Source: Botrimarina mediterranea
GTDB taxonomy: Bacteria > Planctomycetota > Planctomycetia > Pirellulales > Lacipirellulaceae
DNA length: 64,000 nucleotides
Direction of reading: 5' to 3'
Assembly: GCF_007753265.1 (NCBI RefSeq)
Contig: NZ_CP036349.1
Span: 5,640,862 to 5,704,861 of the forward strand
Shown one piece after another: positions 53,417-63,243 of the stretch. Every line of letters starts with the position of its first letter. Position 1 is the stretch's first letter. The notes below the pieces were generated by a model. It had not been told where the DNA came from. It made no database searches and saw only the letters and a list, made by a program, of their open reading frames with translations. The position numbers and the translations under genes are program-made.

Positions 53417-53503
53417 TGTGGGAGGGGTCTCCAGACGCCGATTACGGCATCCAATTCGCTACGGCATGGATCGCGTAATCGGGGTCTGGAGACCCCTCCC
53501 ACA
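53417..53503. repeat. 87-bp inverted-repeat element, copy 5
   Basis: TGTGGGAGGGGTCTCCAGAC at the left and GTCTGGAGACCCCTCCCACA at the right. The left arm has one mismatch in its own hairpin (GGGGTCT with AGACGCC). It lies just past the stop of the coiled-coil gene. Confidence 0.8.
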
Positions 53504-53545
53504 GTTTACTTTCTTCCTCTCCCTCACCCCCTCGCTCCGCGTACC

Positions 53546-54316
53546 ATGCCCCTGGCGCCCGACGAAACGCCGACCCAATGGTATGCCGGCCCCTCCGCCC
53601 GGCCGTCCAGCAGCGTGGCGGCGATCTCCTTGCGACTCCGTGACACGACCCGCGCCGGTGGCGCCCCCGAGGACCAGACCGTGAAGGGCTTTCCGTCTGG
53701 CCAACCGTCCGACGCTTCCCGCCGAGACCAGCAGATGCTCTGGGTCGATGGCGTCGGCGGCTATCTGGTGACGCTCGCCGAGCAGCTGGTGATCGGCCAG
53801 CCCGGCGTTGGCTCGAGCGACGGGCCCGACCTGCCGATTCTTGCCGACCTCTCCCGCCGACACGCCCGCCTCGCCCGCACCGGCGGCCGCTACGTGCTGA
53901 CCCCCTACGGCCCCGCCAATCTGAACGGCAAGAAGCTCGATGGCCCGGCGGTCGTCGAAGACGGCGCCGTCATCGAACTGGGCTCGGTCGCCCTCCGGTT
54001 ACGAAGACCGCACGCCCTCAGCGCCTCGGCGATCCTGACCATCGAGAGCGGCCACCGCAGCGTGCCGGCTGCGGACGCCATCCTGCTAATGGCGGAGAGT
54101 TGCGTCCTGGGCCCGAAGCCGCACAGCCACATCCGCTGCCCCGATTGGCGCGACGAGGCGATCCTGTTCCGCGGCCCCGGGGGGCTCGTGTGCCGTTCCA
54201 GCGGCGCCCTGGTGGTCGATGGCCGACCAGCGGACGGCGCCGTCCCCGTTTCGCCCGGCCACCGGATTGAGGGGCAAGATTTCGCGCTGAGCGTCGAACC
54301 TGTTCAGGAGGCTTGA
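53546..54316 (+). CDS. FHA-domain protein
   Basis: 256 residues. The FHA core lies at about residues 75-155, with the conserved Ser-Arg-x-His in LADLSRRHARLARTGGRYVL and a ...NLNGKKLDGPAVVEDGAVIE segment. FHA domains bind phosphothreonine. A second, weaker FHA-like segment may lie at 180-250. It lies directly upstream of a Ser/Thr kinase on the same strand, so the kinase may phosphorylate its ligand. Confidence 0.8.
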   Translation: MPLAPDETPTQWYAGPSARPSSSVAAISLRLRDTTRAGGAPEDQTVKGFPSGQPSDASRRDQQMLWVDGVGGYLVTLAEQLVIGQPGVGSSDGPDLPILADLSRRHARLARTGGRYVLTPYGPANLNGKKLDGPAVVEDGAVIELGSVALRLRRPHALSASAILTIESGHRSVPAADAILLMAESCVLGPKPHSHIRCPDWRDEAILFRGPGGLVCRSSGALVVDGRPADGAVPVSPGHRIEGQDFALSVEPVQEA

Positions 54317-54398
54317 GGCGTGAGGAGTCAGGCCTGAGGAAGAAGGCCAAGAAACCAACCCTCACCCCTCAAGCCTCACGCCTCACCGGCTAAACTAA

Positions 54399-56501
54399 AT
54401 GTTCCCCCCCACCCTTCTCCGCCGCCGGCCCGCCATGCAGCCCGACGCCTCGCCCGCCGCTGACGACAAAGTCGAGAATGCGGCTGTCGATGGCGGCAGT
54501 GACGGCAGCCGCGGGCGCCGCGCCATCAAGTTCCAGTACGCCACCGGCGACACGCCGCTCGACGGCTACACCATTAAACGCGGCGTCGGCCGCGGCGGCT
54601 TTGGCGAGGTCTACTTCGCCACCAGCGACGCCGGCAAGGAGGTCGCTCTCAAGCTCATCCGCCGCAACCTCGATGTCGAGCTGCGTGGCGTTCGCCAGTG
54701 CCTTAACCTTAAGCACCCCAACCTCGTCGCGCTGTACGACCTCCGAACCGACTCGGTCGATGACCAGTGGGTCGTCATGGAGTACGTCGCCGGTGAGTCG
54801 CTCGAAGACGCCGTCAACCGCTGCCCCGACGGCATGCCGATCGAGGAAGCGATCTCCTGGCTGCGTGGCATCGCCGCGGGCGTCGGCTATCTGCATCAGA
54901 GCGGCATCGTCCACCGCGACCTCAAGCCCGCCAACGTCTACCTCGAACGCGGCGCCGGCTCGATCGAGTCGCGCGTCAAGATCGGCGACTACGGCCTCTC
55001 CAAGTTCATCGCCACCAGCCGCCGCAGCGGGCAGACCGAATCGGTCGGCACCGTCCACTACATGGCGCCCGAGATCGCCGGCGGCCGCTACGGTCGTGAG
55101 ATCGACACCTACGCCCTCGGCGTGATGTTCTACGAGATGCTCACCGGCCGCGTGCCGTTCGAGGGCGAGAGCGTCGGCGAAGTGCTGATGAAGCACCTCA
55201 CCGCCGAGCCCGACCTGACGCGCGTCGGCGAGCCCTACCGCACGATCGTGGCGCGAGCGCTAGCGAAGGACCCCGAGTTGCGGTTGTCGAGCGTCGAAGA
55301 GATGCTCGCGCTGCTGCCCGGCAACGAGTCGAACGCCCCCGCCAACGTCGCCCCGCCGCAAGCGAAGGGCGGGTTCAATGTCTTGAGCGACGACGTGATC
55401 TACGGGCCCATTCGGCATTGGGCGCCCGTTTCGACACCGCCGCACACGCACTACCCCACGCCGCAGCGTGAACCGCTCTGGCAAGCGCTCGTGGACGAGT
55501 CACACCGACTGCGTCATTGGTGGCAGGGGCTACCGATCCCGCCGCTCGGCAAGGCGCTGATCCTGTTCGGCATCGTGACGATGCTCGTCTTCTCCGGCGC
55601 GGCGATCGCGATCCCGGCGTTCGTGCTGCCGTTCTACTTGGTGTACTACGTCGTCTGGTCGGCGTTCCTCAAAGGGACGGAGACGGCTCCCGCACCCGAG
55701 GTCGAAACCCACACCGCCCACTACGATCGACCGCGGAAACCCTCCGCCCCACGACGCACGCGCTACAACTGGCGCCGCGCGGCAATGCGCGAGCGGTCCG
55801 CGCGGCCGCTGCGTGAGAAGGCTGCGACGCTGACGGGCTCGATGCTCGTGTCGGCGCTGGTGGCGATCGTCGCGTCGGCGCTTGCGGCGCCGCTCCTGGC
55901 GAGTGGGACCGGCGTCGATCCCACCGTAACCGCGGTGTGGCTCGCCGCCGTCGCGACCCTCGGCTCGTGGGGCGTCCTCGCCGTCAGCGCCTTCGGCGAA
56001 GCACAGCGCGACGCTCACCCGCCCCGCCGATTGATGAATCTTGCGCTCGGCCTTGTCGTTGGCCTCGCCGCCGCGGGCGCCGCCGAAGTGCTGGGCAATC
56101 GGTTGCCAGCCTGGAGCGACGCAACGCTGGCGCCTCACAAGTGTCTGATCCAAGAGATCGTTCTCGATTCTTTCGGCTTCAAGCCCTTCAATGCGATCAC
56201 CATCTCTGACAACACCGCGACGCTGCCAATGGCGGTTGCTGCGATCTATTTCGGCGCTGTCTTCCTCCTCGTCCGTTGGTGGCGATCGGCAGAGTACGTC
56301 CGTCAATATCGCTGGAGCGTCTGGTCGATCGGCGCGGTAGTGATCGCCGCGTGGGCGCTGTCGGCAGTCGCCTGGTTCCCGCAACCCCTGGGGATGGTGC
56401 TGGTGGGCGTGATCGCCCTAGCGACCCAAGTCGCCAGCCCCTGGTGCCCCCCCAGCCGCCGAGCCGCGTTGGCTCGTGGCGGCATGAGCATGGAGGTTTA
56501 G
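54399..56501 (+). CDS. Membrane Ser/Thr protein kinase
   Basis: 700 residues. The kinase domain spans about 54-310: P-loop GRGGFGEVY (64-72), VALKLI (Lys in 82-87), HRDLKPANV (172-180), DYG in place of DFG (197-199), then GTVHYMAPE (217-225). All catalytic residues are present. A linker (about 310-385) leads to several membrane segments (about 390-415, 480-520, and more to 690). It is an integral-membrane Hanks-type kinase. An ATG at 54435 is an alternative start. Confidence 0.92.
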   Translation: MFPPTLLRRRPAMQPDASPAADDKVENAAVDGGSDGSRGRRAIKFQYATGDTPLDGYTIKRGVGRGGFGEVYFATSDAGKEVALKLIRRNLDVELRGVRQCLNLKHPNLVALYDLRTDSVDDQWVVMEYVAGESLEDAVNRCPDGMPIEEAISWLRGIAAGVGYLHQSGIVHRDLKPANVYLERGAGSIESRVKIGDYGLSKFIATSRRSGQTESVGTVHYMAPEIAGGRYGREIDTYALGVMFYEMLTGRVPFEGESVGEVLMKHLTAEPDLTRVGEPYRTIVARALAKDPELRLSSVEEMLALLPGNESNAPANVAPPQAKGGFNVLSDDVIYGPIRHWAPVSTPPHTHYPTPQREPLWQALVDESHRLRHWWQGLPIPPLGKALILFGIVTMLVFSGAAIAIPAFVLPFYLVYYVVWSAFLKGTETAPAPEVETHTAHYDRPRKPSAPRRTRYNWRRAAMRERSARPLREKAATLTGSMLVSALVAIVASALAAPLLASGTGVDPTVTAVWLAAVATLGSWGVLAVSAFGEAQRDAHPPRRLMNLALGLVVGLAAAGAAEVLGNRLPAWSDATLAPHKCLIQEIVLDSFGFKPFNAITISDNTATLPMAVAAIYFGAVFLLVRWWRSAEYVRQYRWSVWSIGAVVIAAWALSAVAWFPQPLGMVLVGVIALATQVASPWCPPSRRAALARGGMSMEV

Positions 56502-56505
56502 AGAT

Positions 56506-57420
56506 ATGGCGACGACATCGATTTCTGTATTGGGGCTACTTGTCCTGCTTGTTGTCATCGGCTTGCCATTGCTCGTGGTGCTCGGTTTGACGTACATCGC
56601 GATTACGCGCAAGAACTGGAGCGGCTTAGCACTGCTCGCAATGATGTTTGGCGGGCTGATCGGAGCTGTGCTGTTGTGGGGATATTCCTCTCACCATGTT
56701 TCGAGGACGGAAGCGGCAGTTGTGAGGGCCGAAGCTGAGGCAAGGACGAAATCTCTGCGCGAGCTGGCGCGACAGATTGCAATGCAAGAAAAGCAAACGG
56801 CTTCGACTCAAGAATCTAGCCGGGAGCGACTGCCATGGGAGACTACGGCCGAAGTCGCCAGCGACGAAGAGCTTGCAGCGGTCGCGTCCGCACAGCCGAA
56901 GATTAAACTTGAGGACATCGATCCCGCAGACAAGCCGGTCTATAACAACCTCAAGAATACTGCCGAGCCGCATCCGATTCGCCCCGACTGGATCGACGCC
57001 CACCTCGGCGACAATCAGAAGCTGATCGTTTCCGGCCCGTTCACCACGAAGGACTCGTGCGAGTCCGATACAAAAGAGCAGCTCGCGAACTGGCTGAATC
57101 TCAAATTCGGAGCGATCGGGGGCACACTCTCGTGGCCTACAGAAACAGGCTTCGACCCATCGCCGTTCGTGAAGTCTCAGTACGAAGAAATTCGTGACAC
57201 GTCCGTCGGCGAAGTCCATCTGCTCTATACGCTCGCCGAAGTGGCTCCCGAAGTCCAGGCGCAGATCGCTAAGTCGCTCGCCGACGCCGCCGCCAGAGTC
57301 GCACGCACACGCGGCGTTCGCGCCGTGACGTTCGCTGGCGCTAGCGTGCTGTCGCTCGTAGCGCTCGCGCACGTCGTGCTGCGATCGGGCGGGCGAAAGC
57401 CCAAAAGCAACGCCGCCTAA
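56506..57420 (+). CDS. Membrane protein of unknown function
   Basis: 304 residues. Two N-terminal membrane segments (about 7-32 and 41-63) precede a hydrophilic region, and a third segment lies near 278-298. The central part (about 70-270) is hydrophilic and starts with a coiled-coil-like stretch (AEAEARTKSLRELARQIAMQ). The gene begins 4 bases after the kinase stop, so it is almost certainly co-transcribed and probably part of the same signalling unit. Confidence 0.75.
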   Translation: MATTSISVLGLLVLLVVIGLPLLVVLGLTYIAITRKNWSGLALLAMMFGGLIGAVLLWGYSSHHVSRTEAAVVRAEAEARTKSLRELARQIAMQEKQTASTQESSRERLPWETTAEVASDEELAAVASAQPKIKLEDIDPADKPVYNNLKNTAEPHPIRPDWIDAHLGDNQKLIVSGPFTTKDSCESDTKEQLANWLNLKFGAIGGTLSWPTETGFDPSPFVKSQYEEIRDTSVGEVHLLYTLAEVAPEVQAQIAKSLADAAARVARTRGVRAVTFAGASVLSLVALAHVVLRSGGRKPKSNAA

Positions 57421-57634
57421 CCGAATGACCGGGAGCCGAAACGCATTAGCGCCCGGAGTTGCGGCGCGGACTTACTCGCCATCCGTATCACGCTGCTACT
57501 CGGGGCGCTGACGCGTTCCGGCTCCCTGACAAACGTGATTGTGAGTTGAAGCTCGGTTTGCATCGCCTCCGCTTGCGGTTAATACTCTCTGAGAGAGCGT
57601 TCTCACTTCCAACCCCACCAAACCCCAGCCGCCG

Positions 57635-58303
57635 ATGCCCGATGCGCTTGCCGATGACGTGGCGCCTTCGCCCGAGTCGCTGCTCGTGGCCGAGATCCGT
57701 CGTGGCAAGCCCGACGCGTGGCGGCAGCTGATCGACGAGTTCGAGGGACGCCTGCTCGCCTTCGTGCGGAGCCGCTTGGGGACGAGTCGCGGCGCGGCGA
57801 GCGAGGACGTTGTCCAAGAGACCTTCATCGGCTTCCTGACGAGCCTGCCGAACTACGACGCCCGCCGGCCGCTCGAGGGCTGGCTCTTCTCGATCGCTGC
57901 CCACAAGCTCACCGACCACCTGCGTCGCGAAGGCCGCCGCCCCGCCGTCACGCTCTCGAGCACCGAAGGTGAATCGGGCGGCGGCGCGTGGGACCTGCCC
58001 GGCTCGGCGCGTGGCGCCAGCTCGATCGCCCGCAGCGGCGAACGCCGCCGCCTCGAGGCCGACGCCCTCGCCGAGGCGCTTGCCGAACAGATCGCCATCT
58101 GGCGCGGTCGCGACGATTGGCCCAAGGTCAAAGCGATGGAGCTGCTGTTCGTCCGCGGCATGGGCAATAAAGAGGTCGCCGTCGCGGTCGGCCTCACCGA
58201 ACAGCAAGTCGCCAACTTCAAGTTCGACTTTCTCGCCAATCTCAAGAAGCGACTCAAGAAACAGGGTCTCGACGAAGGCGTCTTCCCCGAGCTCACTGCG
58301 TGA
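57635..58303 (+). CDS. ECF-type RNA polymerase sigma factor
   Basis: 222 residues. Region 2 lies at about 30-100 (LIDEFEGRLLAFVRSRLGTS through EDVVQETFIGFLTSLPNYDA and GWLFSIAAHKLTDHLRR). Region 4 is less typical, near 165-205: KAMELLFVRGMGNKEVAVAV then GLTEQQVANFKFDFLANLKK. It should direct polymerase to promoters of a stress or signalling regulon. The gene is followed by a zinc-finger anti-sigma-like gene. Confidence 0.85.
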   Translation: MPDALADDVAPSPESLLVAEIRRGKPDAWRQLIDEFEGRLLAFVRSRLGTSRGAASEDVVQETFIGFLTSLPNYDARRPLEGWLFSIAAHKLTDHLRREGRRPAVTLSSTEGESGGGAWDLPGSARGASSIARSGERRRLEADALAEALAEQIAIWRGRDDWPKVKAMELLFVRGMGNKEVAVAVGLTEQQVANFKFDFLANLKKRLKKQGLDEGVFPELTA

Positions 58304-58306
58304 GCG

Positions 58307-58386
58307 GCTATCGGCTGTCAGCTATCGGCTGTCAGCTTTACCCTTCGTTCTTCTAGCCGACAGCCGAAAGCCGATGGCCGACAGCC
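58307..58386. repeat. GCTGTCGGC-type inverted repeat, copy 2
   Basis: Left CGGCTATCGGCTGTCAGC and right GCCGACAGCCGAAAGCCGAT are complementary. The start codon of the next gene (58374) lies inside the right arm. Compare 3755-3776. Confidence 0.55.
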
Positions 58387-58790
58387 CCTTCACCGACGCC
58401 GAACTCCACGCTTATCTCGACGAAGCCGCCGCGCCGGAACGGATCGCGGCGATCGAAGCGGCGCTGCGTGACGACGACGAGCTGCGCGAACGGTTGGCGA
58501 CGCTCGTCAGCGGCCGCGACGCGGGGCTGCACTCGCTCGGTGAGGTGTGGCGCCGCAACCGGCTGACGTGCCCCTCGCGCGAACAGCTCGGCAGCCACCT
58601 GTTGGGCGTCCTCCCCGAAGCGCACGCCGACTACGTGCGGTTCCACCTCGAAGTGGTCGACTGCCGCTGGTGCAACGCCAACGTCGAGGACCTCCGCGAA
58701 CGCCACGAGCAGAGCGCCGAGACGGGCACGACCCGCCGGCGCGGTAAGTACTTCGAGTCGAGCGTCGGCCGCCTCTCCGACTGCGGCTGA
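58374..58790 (+). CDS. Zinc-finger anti-sigma-factor-like protein
   Basis: 138 residues from the ATG at 58374. The N-terminal half (FTDAELHAYLDEAAAPERIA) resembles the regulatory helices of anti-sigma factors, and CPSREQLGSHLLG...HLEVVDCRWC spaces Cys, His, Cys and Cys as in the zinc-binding anti-sigma fold. It has no membrane segment, so it would be a soluble regulator of the upstream sigma factor. Its first four codons come from a dispersed repeat. Confidence 0.7.
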   Translation: MADSPFTDAELHAYLDEAAAPERIAAIEAALRDDDELRERLATLVSGRDAGLHSLGEVWRRNRLTCPSREQLGSHLLGVLPEAHADYVRFHLEVVDCRWCNANVEDLRERHEQSAETGTTRRRGKYFESSVGRLSDCG

Positions 58791-58844
58791 CCCGTAGAAA
58801 GCCCCGGAGGGGCGAGCCCCTGAATTGCGTCGCGACATCAACGC

Positions 58845-58900
58845 GAAGCCCCGGAGGGGCGAAAGCAACTCTTCCGTTGCTTTCGCCCCTCCGGGGCTTC
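58845..58900. terminator. Perfect 25-bp inverted repeat between converging genes
   Basis: The arms 58845-58869 and 58876-58900 are exact complements (GAAGCCCCGGAGGGGCGAAA and on) with a 6-base loop. It lies between the stops of two converging genes and should terminate both. The sequence is also part of the CCCCTCCGGGGC repeat family (see 38577). Confidence 0.7.
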
Positions 58901-58976
58901 TGATTTCTTGCGGCTCCGTTTCCAGGTTCCAGGGGCTCGCGCCCCTGGCTACGCGCTGCCGCCCCTCCGGGGCTAT

Positions 58977-59438
58977 CTACAGCGCCGGCTGGCGGATCGA
59001 TGGTGCGACGGCGACTTCGGGTTGGAGCATCTCGACGAGCTTCGCCGGCTCGACGAAGCCGACGCGGCCGGCGAACGGCTTGCCCTGGGCCGTCACGAGG
59101 ATCGTCGCGGGGAACGCCCGGACCCTCAGCGACGCGATCTCGTCGGGGTGCGTGTCGGCGTGCAGCTTAAGCGGCACGAAGCCCGTGCGGACCATCTGGG
59201 CGACCGCTGGGTCGCTCCAGGTCTCCTTCTCCATCTTGCGGCAGAAGGCGCACTTCTCGGCCGTGACGTAGACGAGGATCGGCTTACCGGTGCGGTGCGA
59301 GGCGGCAAAGGCGTCGGCCGTGACGTCGCTCCAGGCGATCGACGACGAGGCAGGCGACTGGGCGTTCGCGATATTAGCGATCGAGATAGCGCTCAGCGCG
59401 CCGAGGGCCGCGGCGAGCGGCAGGCAGTAGCGTTTCAC
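58977..59438 (-). CDS. Secreted thioredoxin-fold protein
   Basis: 153 residues. A signal peptide is present (residues 1-26, ending NIANAQ). The redox motif is AEKCAFCRKM, and FPATILVTAQGKPFAGRVG is the cis-Pro strand region. The fold is that of thioredoxin-like, DUF255-type proteins. It lies at the end of the oxidase operon, so it could help cofactor or disulfide assembly of the oxidase; that is inference. Confidence 0.85.
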   Translation of the reverse strand: MKRYCLPLAAALGALSAISIANIANAQSPASSSIAWSDVTADAFAASHRTGKPILVYVTAEKCAFCRKMEKETWSDPAVAQMVRTGFVPLKLHADTHPDEIASLRVRAFPATILVTAQGKPFAGRVGFVEPAKLVEMLQPEVAVAPSIRQPAL

Positions 59439-59586
59439 GGCGGCTCCGGGCGACCGGGGAGAGGACTTGTCCGTCCTTCCCAGATCGGCAGCGGCGCCAG
59501 CAGTGCCTGCAAGAATGCGTGAGGGTTCCAGCTACGCTAGGCGGGCCCCGTCCGCAGCGGGGGCGCCCGCACCGGTTAGCGAAACC

Positions 59587-59985
59587 TTACGGGTTCGCCT
59601 CCGCCGCCTTGTCCGCCTTGTAGCTGTTGACGTCCGGCGTGTACTCGTGGCTGTCGAGCACGGTCATGCCGAGGAACAGCACCAGGAAGACCATCGCCCC
59701 GATCATCAGGATACTGTTGAAGAGCTTGTCGTGCTGGAGGTGCATGAAGATCACCGCCACCAGCAACGCCTTGGCCGTCGCGATGGTGAGCGTGATCGGC
59801 ATGTCGAGCCACGTCAGGTCCATCGGGTCGTTGAAGACCATCGGCAGGAAGTACTGCACCGGGAAGTCTTTCAGCGGCACCGTCGAGACGGCGACGGTCA
59901 GCAGCGTCAGCGCCACCAGCGCGCCGAACGTCGCCCAGAGGACCTGGGGACTGGAAATGTGGTGGCCGGGGGCTTCGTGAGACAT
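59587..59985 (-). CDS. Cytochrome c oxidase subunit IV
   Basis: 132 residues with three membrane segments (about 15-35, 60-80 and 90-110), as in caa3-type subunit IV. The block TIATAKALLVAVIFMHLQHD is typical of the family. It lies downstream of subunit III. The ATG is placed 6 bases after a TTAGCGG-type repeat, with no Shine-Dalgarno sequence. Confidence 0.88.
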   Translation of the reverse strand: MSHEAPGHHISSPQVLWATFGALVALTLLTVAVSTVPLKDFPVQYFLPMVFNDPMDLTWLDMPITLTIATAKALLVAVIFMHLQHDKLFNSILMIGAMVFLVLFLGMTVLDSHEYTPDVNSYKADKAAEANP

Positions 59986-59990
59986 TTTGG

Positions 59991-60073
59991 AGCGGTTAGT
60001 CGTTAGCTTTTAGCGATTAGTAAACGCGGGGCGGGCCGTTAGCTAACCGCTAACGACTAACCGCTAACAGCTA
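59991..60073. repeat. TTAGCGG-type inverted repeat, copy 2
   Basis: Left AGCGGTTAGTCGTTAGC and right GCTAACGACTAACCGCT are near-perfect complements. The subunit III stop overlaps the right end. See 5029-5093 and 63157-63188. Confidence 0.6.
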
Positions 60074-61192
60074 GTGAATCAGGTACATCAGCGGGAACAA
60101 ATAAATCCACACCAAGTCAACGATGTGCCAGTAGAGGCCGACATTCTCGACCGGCAGGAAGTACTCCGCGGAGAACTCGCTAGCGGCGGCTTTGGCGACG
60201 ACCCAGGTGATCGCGATGATGCCGGCGATGATGTGCACGGCGTGGACGCCGGTCATGATGAAGTAGATCGCGAAGAAGTTGGCCGGCCCGAAGGCGGCGC
60301 CGCGGGGGGCGGCCGCTACGTCTTGGGCCTGCTCTTCCGGCGACTTCGGATCGACCTCGCCGGCGGCGGTCGTCTCTCCCTCGCCGGGAGCGGCGGCCGA
60401 AGTCACGGCCGCCAGATCGGTTCCTTCGGTCGGCGCCGCATCGCTTTCATGCGACTCAGCGGCGTGATCGGCGGCGTGAGCGTCGTGGCCGCCGGCGCGG
60501 GCCACCTCGGCCTCGGTCGGCATGATGCACTTGGCGAGCACGATGCCCAGTCCGAACGACAGCACGCAGACGCCGATCGACGCGGTGACCCAGCCCTTCA
60601 CGGGCTTGGAGGCGCCGGCCCAACGGGCGCCGAAGAACGTGATGGCGGCGCCGATGACCAGCGAACCGATCGCCAGGCTTGGCATGTAGTCGGCGAAGTG
60701 CCAGTCGGCTTCGAGGTGGCCGCCGCTGAACTTATAGAAGTTGCCTGGGCCGATGCCCTCGTCCCACTTGTGGGTGTACTCGATCGCCTTCACGCCGAGG
60801 AACAACGCCGCGCAGCCGAGGGTGAAGACGTGCGTGTTGAGGATCGTACGGCGGTCGTTCCGCATCGCGGCCCGCACGCCCCAGGCGATCGCCAAGCTGC
60901 TCGCCAGCAGCACGATCGTGTTGATCGCCCCGAGCGTCTTGTTGAGGTGGTGGTGCGCGTCGACAAACACCTCGGGGTAGTGCCAGCGGAACACCGTGTA
61001 CGCGGCGAACAGGCCCGAGAAGAAGAGCACCTCCTGGGCGAGGAACAGCCACATGCCGAGCTTGCCGGCCTGGAACTGTTGCTCGAGGTCCTCGAAGTGG
61101 TGCGCGAGGCTCGGGTGATGGTCGTGTCCGTGCCCATGACCGGCGTCGTGCGGGTCGGCTGCGTGCGGTTCTAGCGTGGCGGCTTCGGCCAT
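60071..61192 (-). CDS. Cytochrome c oxidase subunit III with insertion
   Basis: 373 residues. The membrane helices and the family blocks ([38 protein letters not shown] and [18 protein letters not shown]) are normal. An Ala/Glu/His-rich, low-complexity stretch of about 90 residues (about 225-315) is inserted between two helices, probably in an exposed loop. The N-terminus is rich in His. It lies between subunit I and subunit IV in the operon. Confidence 0.92.
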   Translation of the reverse strand: MAEAATLEPHAADPHDAGHGHGHDHHPSLAHHFEDLEQQFQAGKLGMWLFLAQEVLFFSGLFAAYTVFRWHYPEVFVDAHHHLNKTLGAINTIVLLASSLAIAWGVRAAMRNDRRTILNTHVFTLGCAALFLGVKAIEYTHKWDEGIGPGNFYKFSGGHLEADWHFADYMPSLAIGSLVIGAAITFFGARWAGASKPVKGWVTASIGVCVLSFGLGIVLAKCIMPTEAEVARAGGHDAHAADHAAESHESDAAPTEGTDLAAVTSAAAPGEGETTAAGEVDPKSPEEQAQDVAAAPRGAAFGPANFFAIYFIMTGVHAVHIIAGIIAITWVVAKAAASEFSAEYFLPVENVGLYWHIVDLVWIYLFPLMYLIH

Positions 61193-61213
61193 ATCGCTTC
61201 TAAATCGAAGGTT

Positions 61214-61360
61214 TTACCACAGAGCCACAGAGGACGCGGAGAAGCTTCTTGAGACAGGATTAACCGGATCGACTGGATAAAAAACATCCTGTTGATCCTG
61301 TTGATCCTGTCAAAAAACTCTCAGTGCTTCTCTCTGTGTCCTCTGTGGCTCTGTGGTTAA
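61214..61360. repeat. ACCACAGAGCCACAGAGG-type inverted repeat
   Basis: The outer arms ACCACAGAGCCACAGAGG and CCTCTGTGGCTCTGTGGT are exact complements. An inner pair (GATCCTGTTGATCCTGT and GACAGGATTAACC) is looser. It lies between the stops and starts of subunits I and III within the operon. Confidence 0.65.
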
Positions 61361-61371
61361 TTGAATTGAAA

Positions 61372-63153
<1,782 letters not shown>

Positions 63154-63156
63154 GGT

Positions 63157-63188
63157 AGCTGTTAGCGGTTAGGCGTTAGCAGTTAGCT
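63157..63188. repeat. TTAGCGG-type repeat, copy 3
   Basis: AGCTGTTAGCGGTTAGGCGT then TAGCAGTTAGCT. It lies 3 bases upstream of the subunit I start codon on the minus strand. Confidence 0.5.
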
Positions 63189-63243
63189 ATTTCTTCGGTA
63201 GGTCAGCGAGTCGCGTCGTCTCGCGACGCGGTCCCTTCGCGGC

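Noticed and set aside
30206-53503. Possible CRISPR array from regularly sized repeats
   Set aside because: The 87-bp units are far apart, palindromic and separated by genes; there are no spacers or cas genes.
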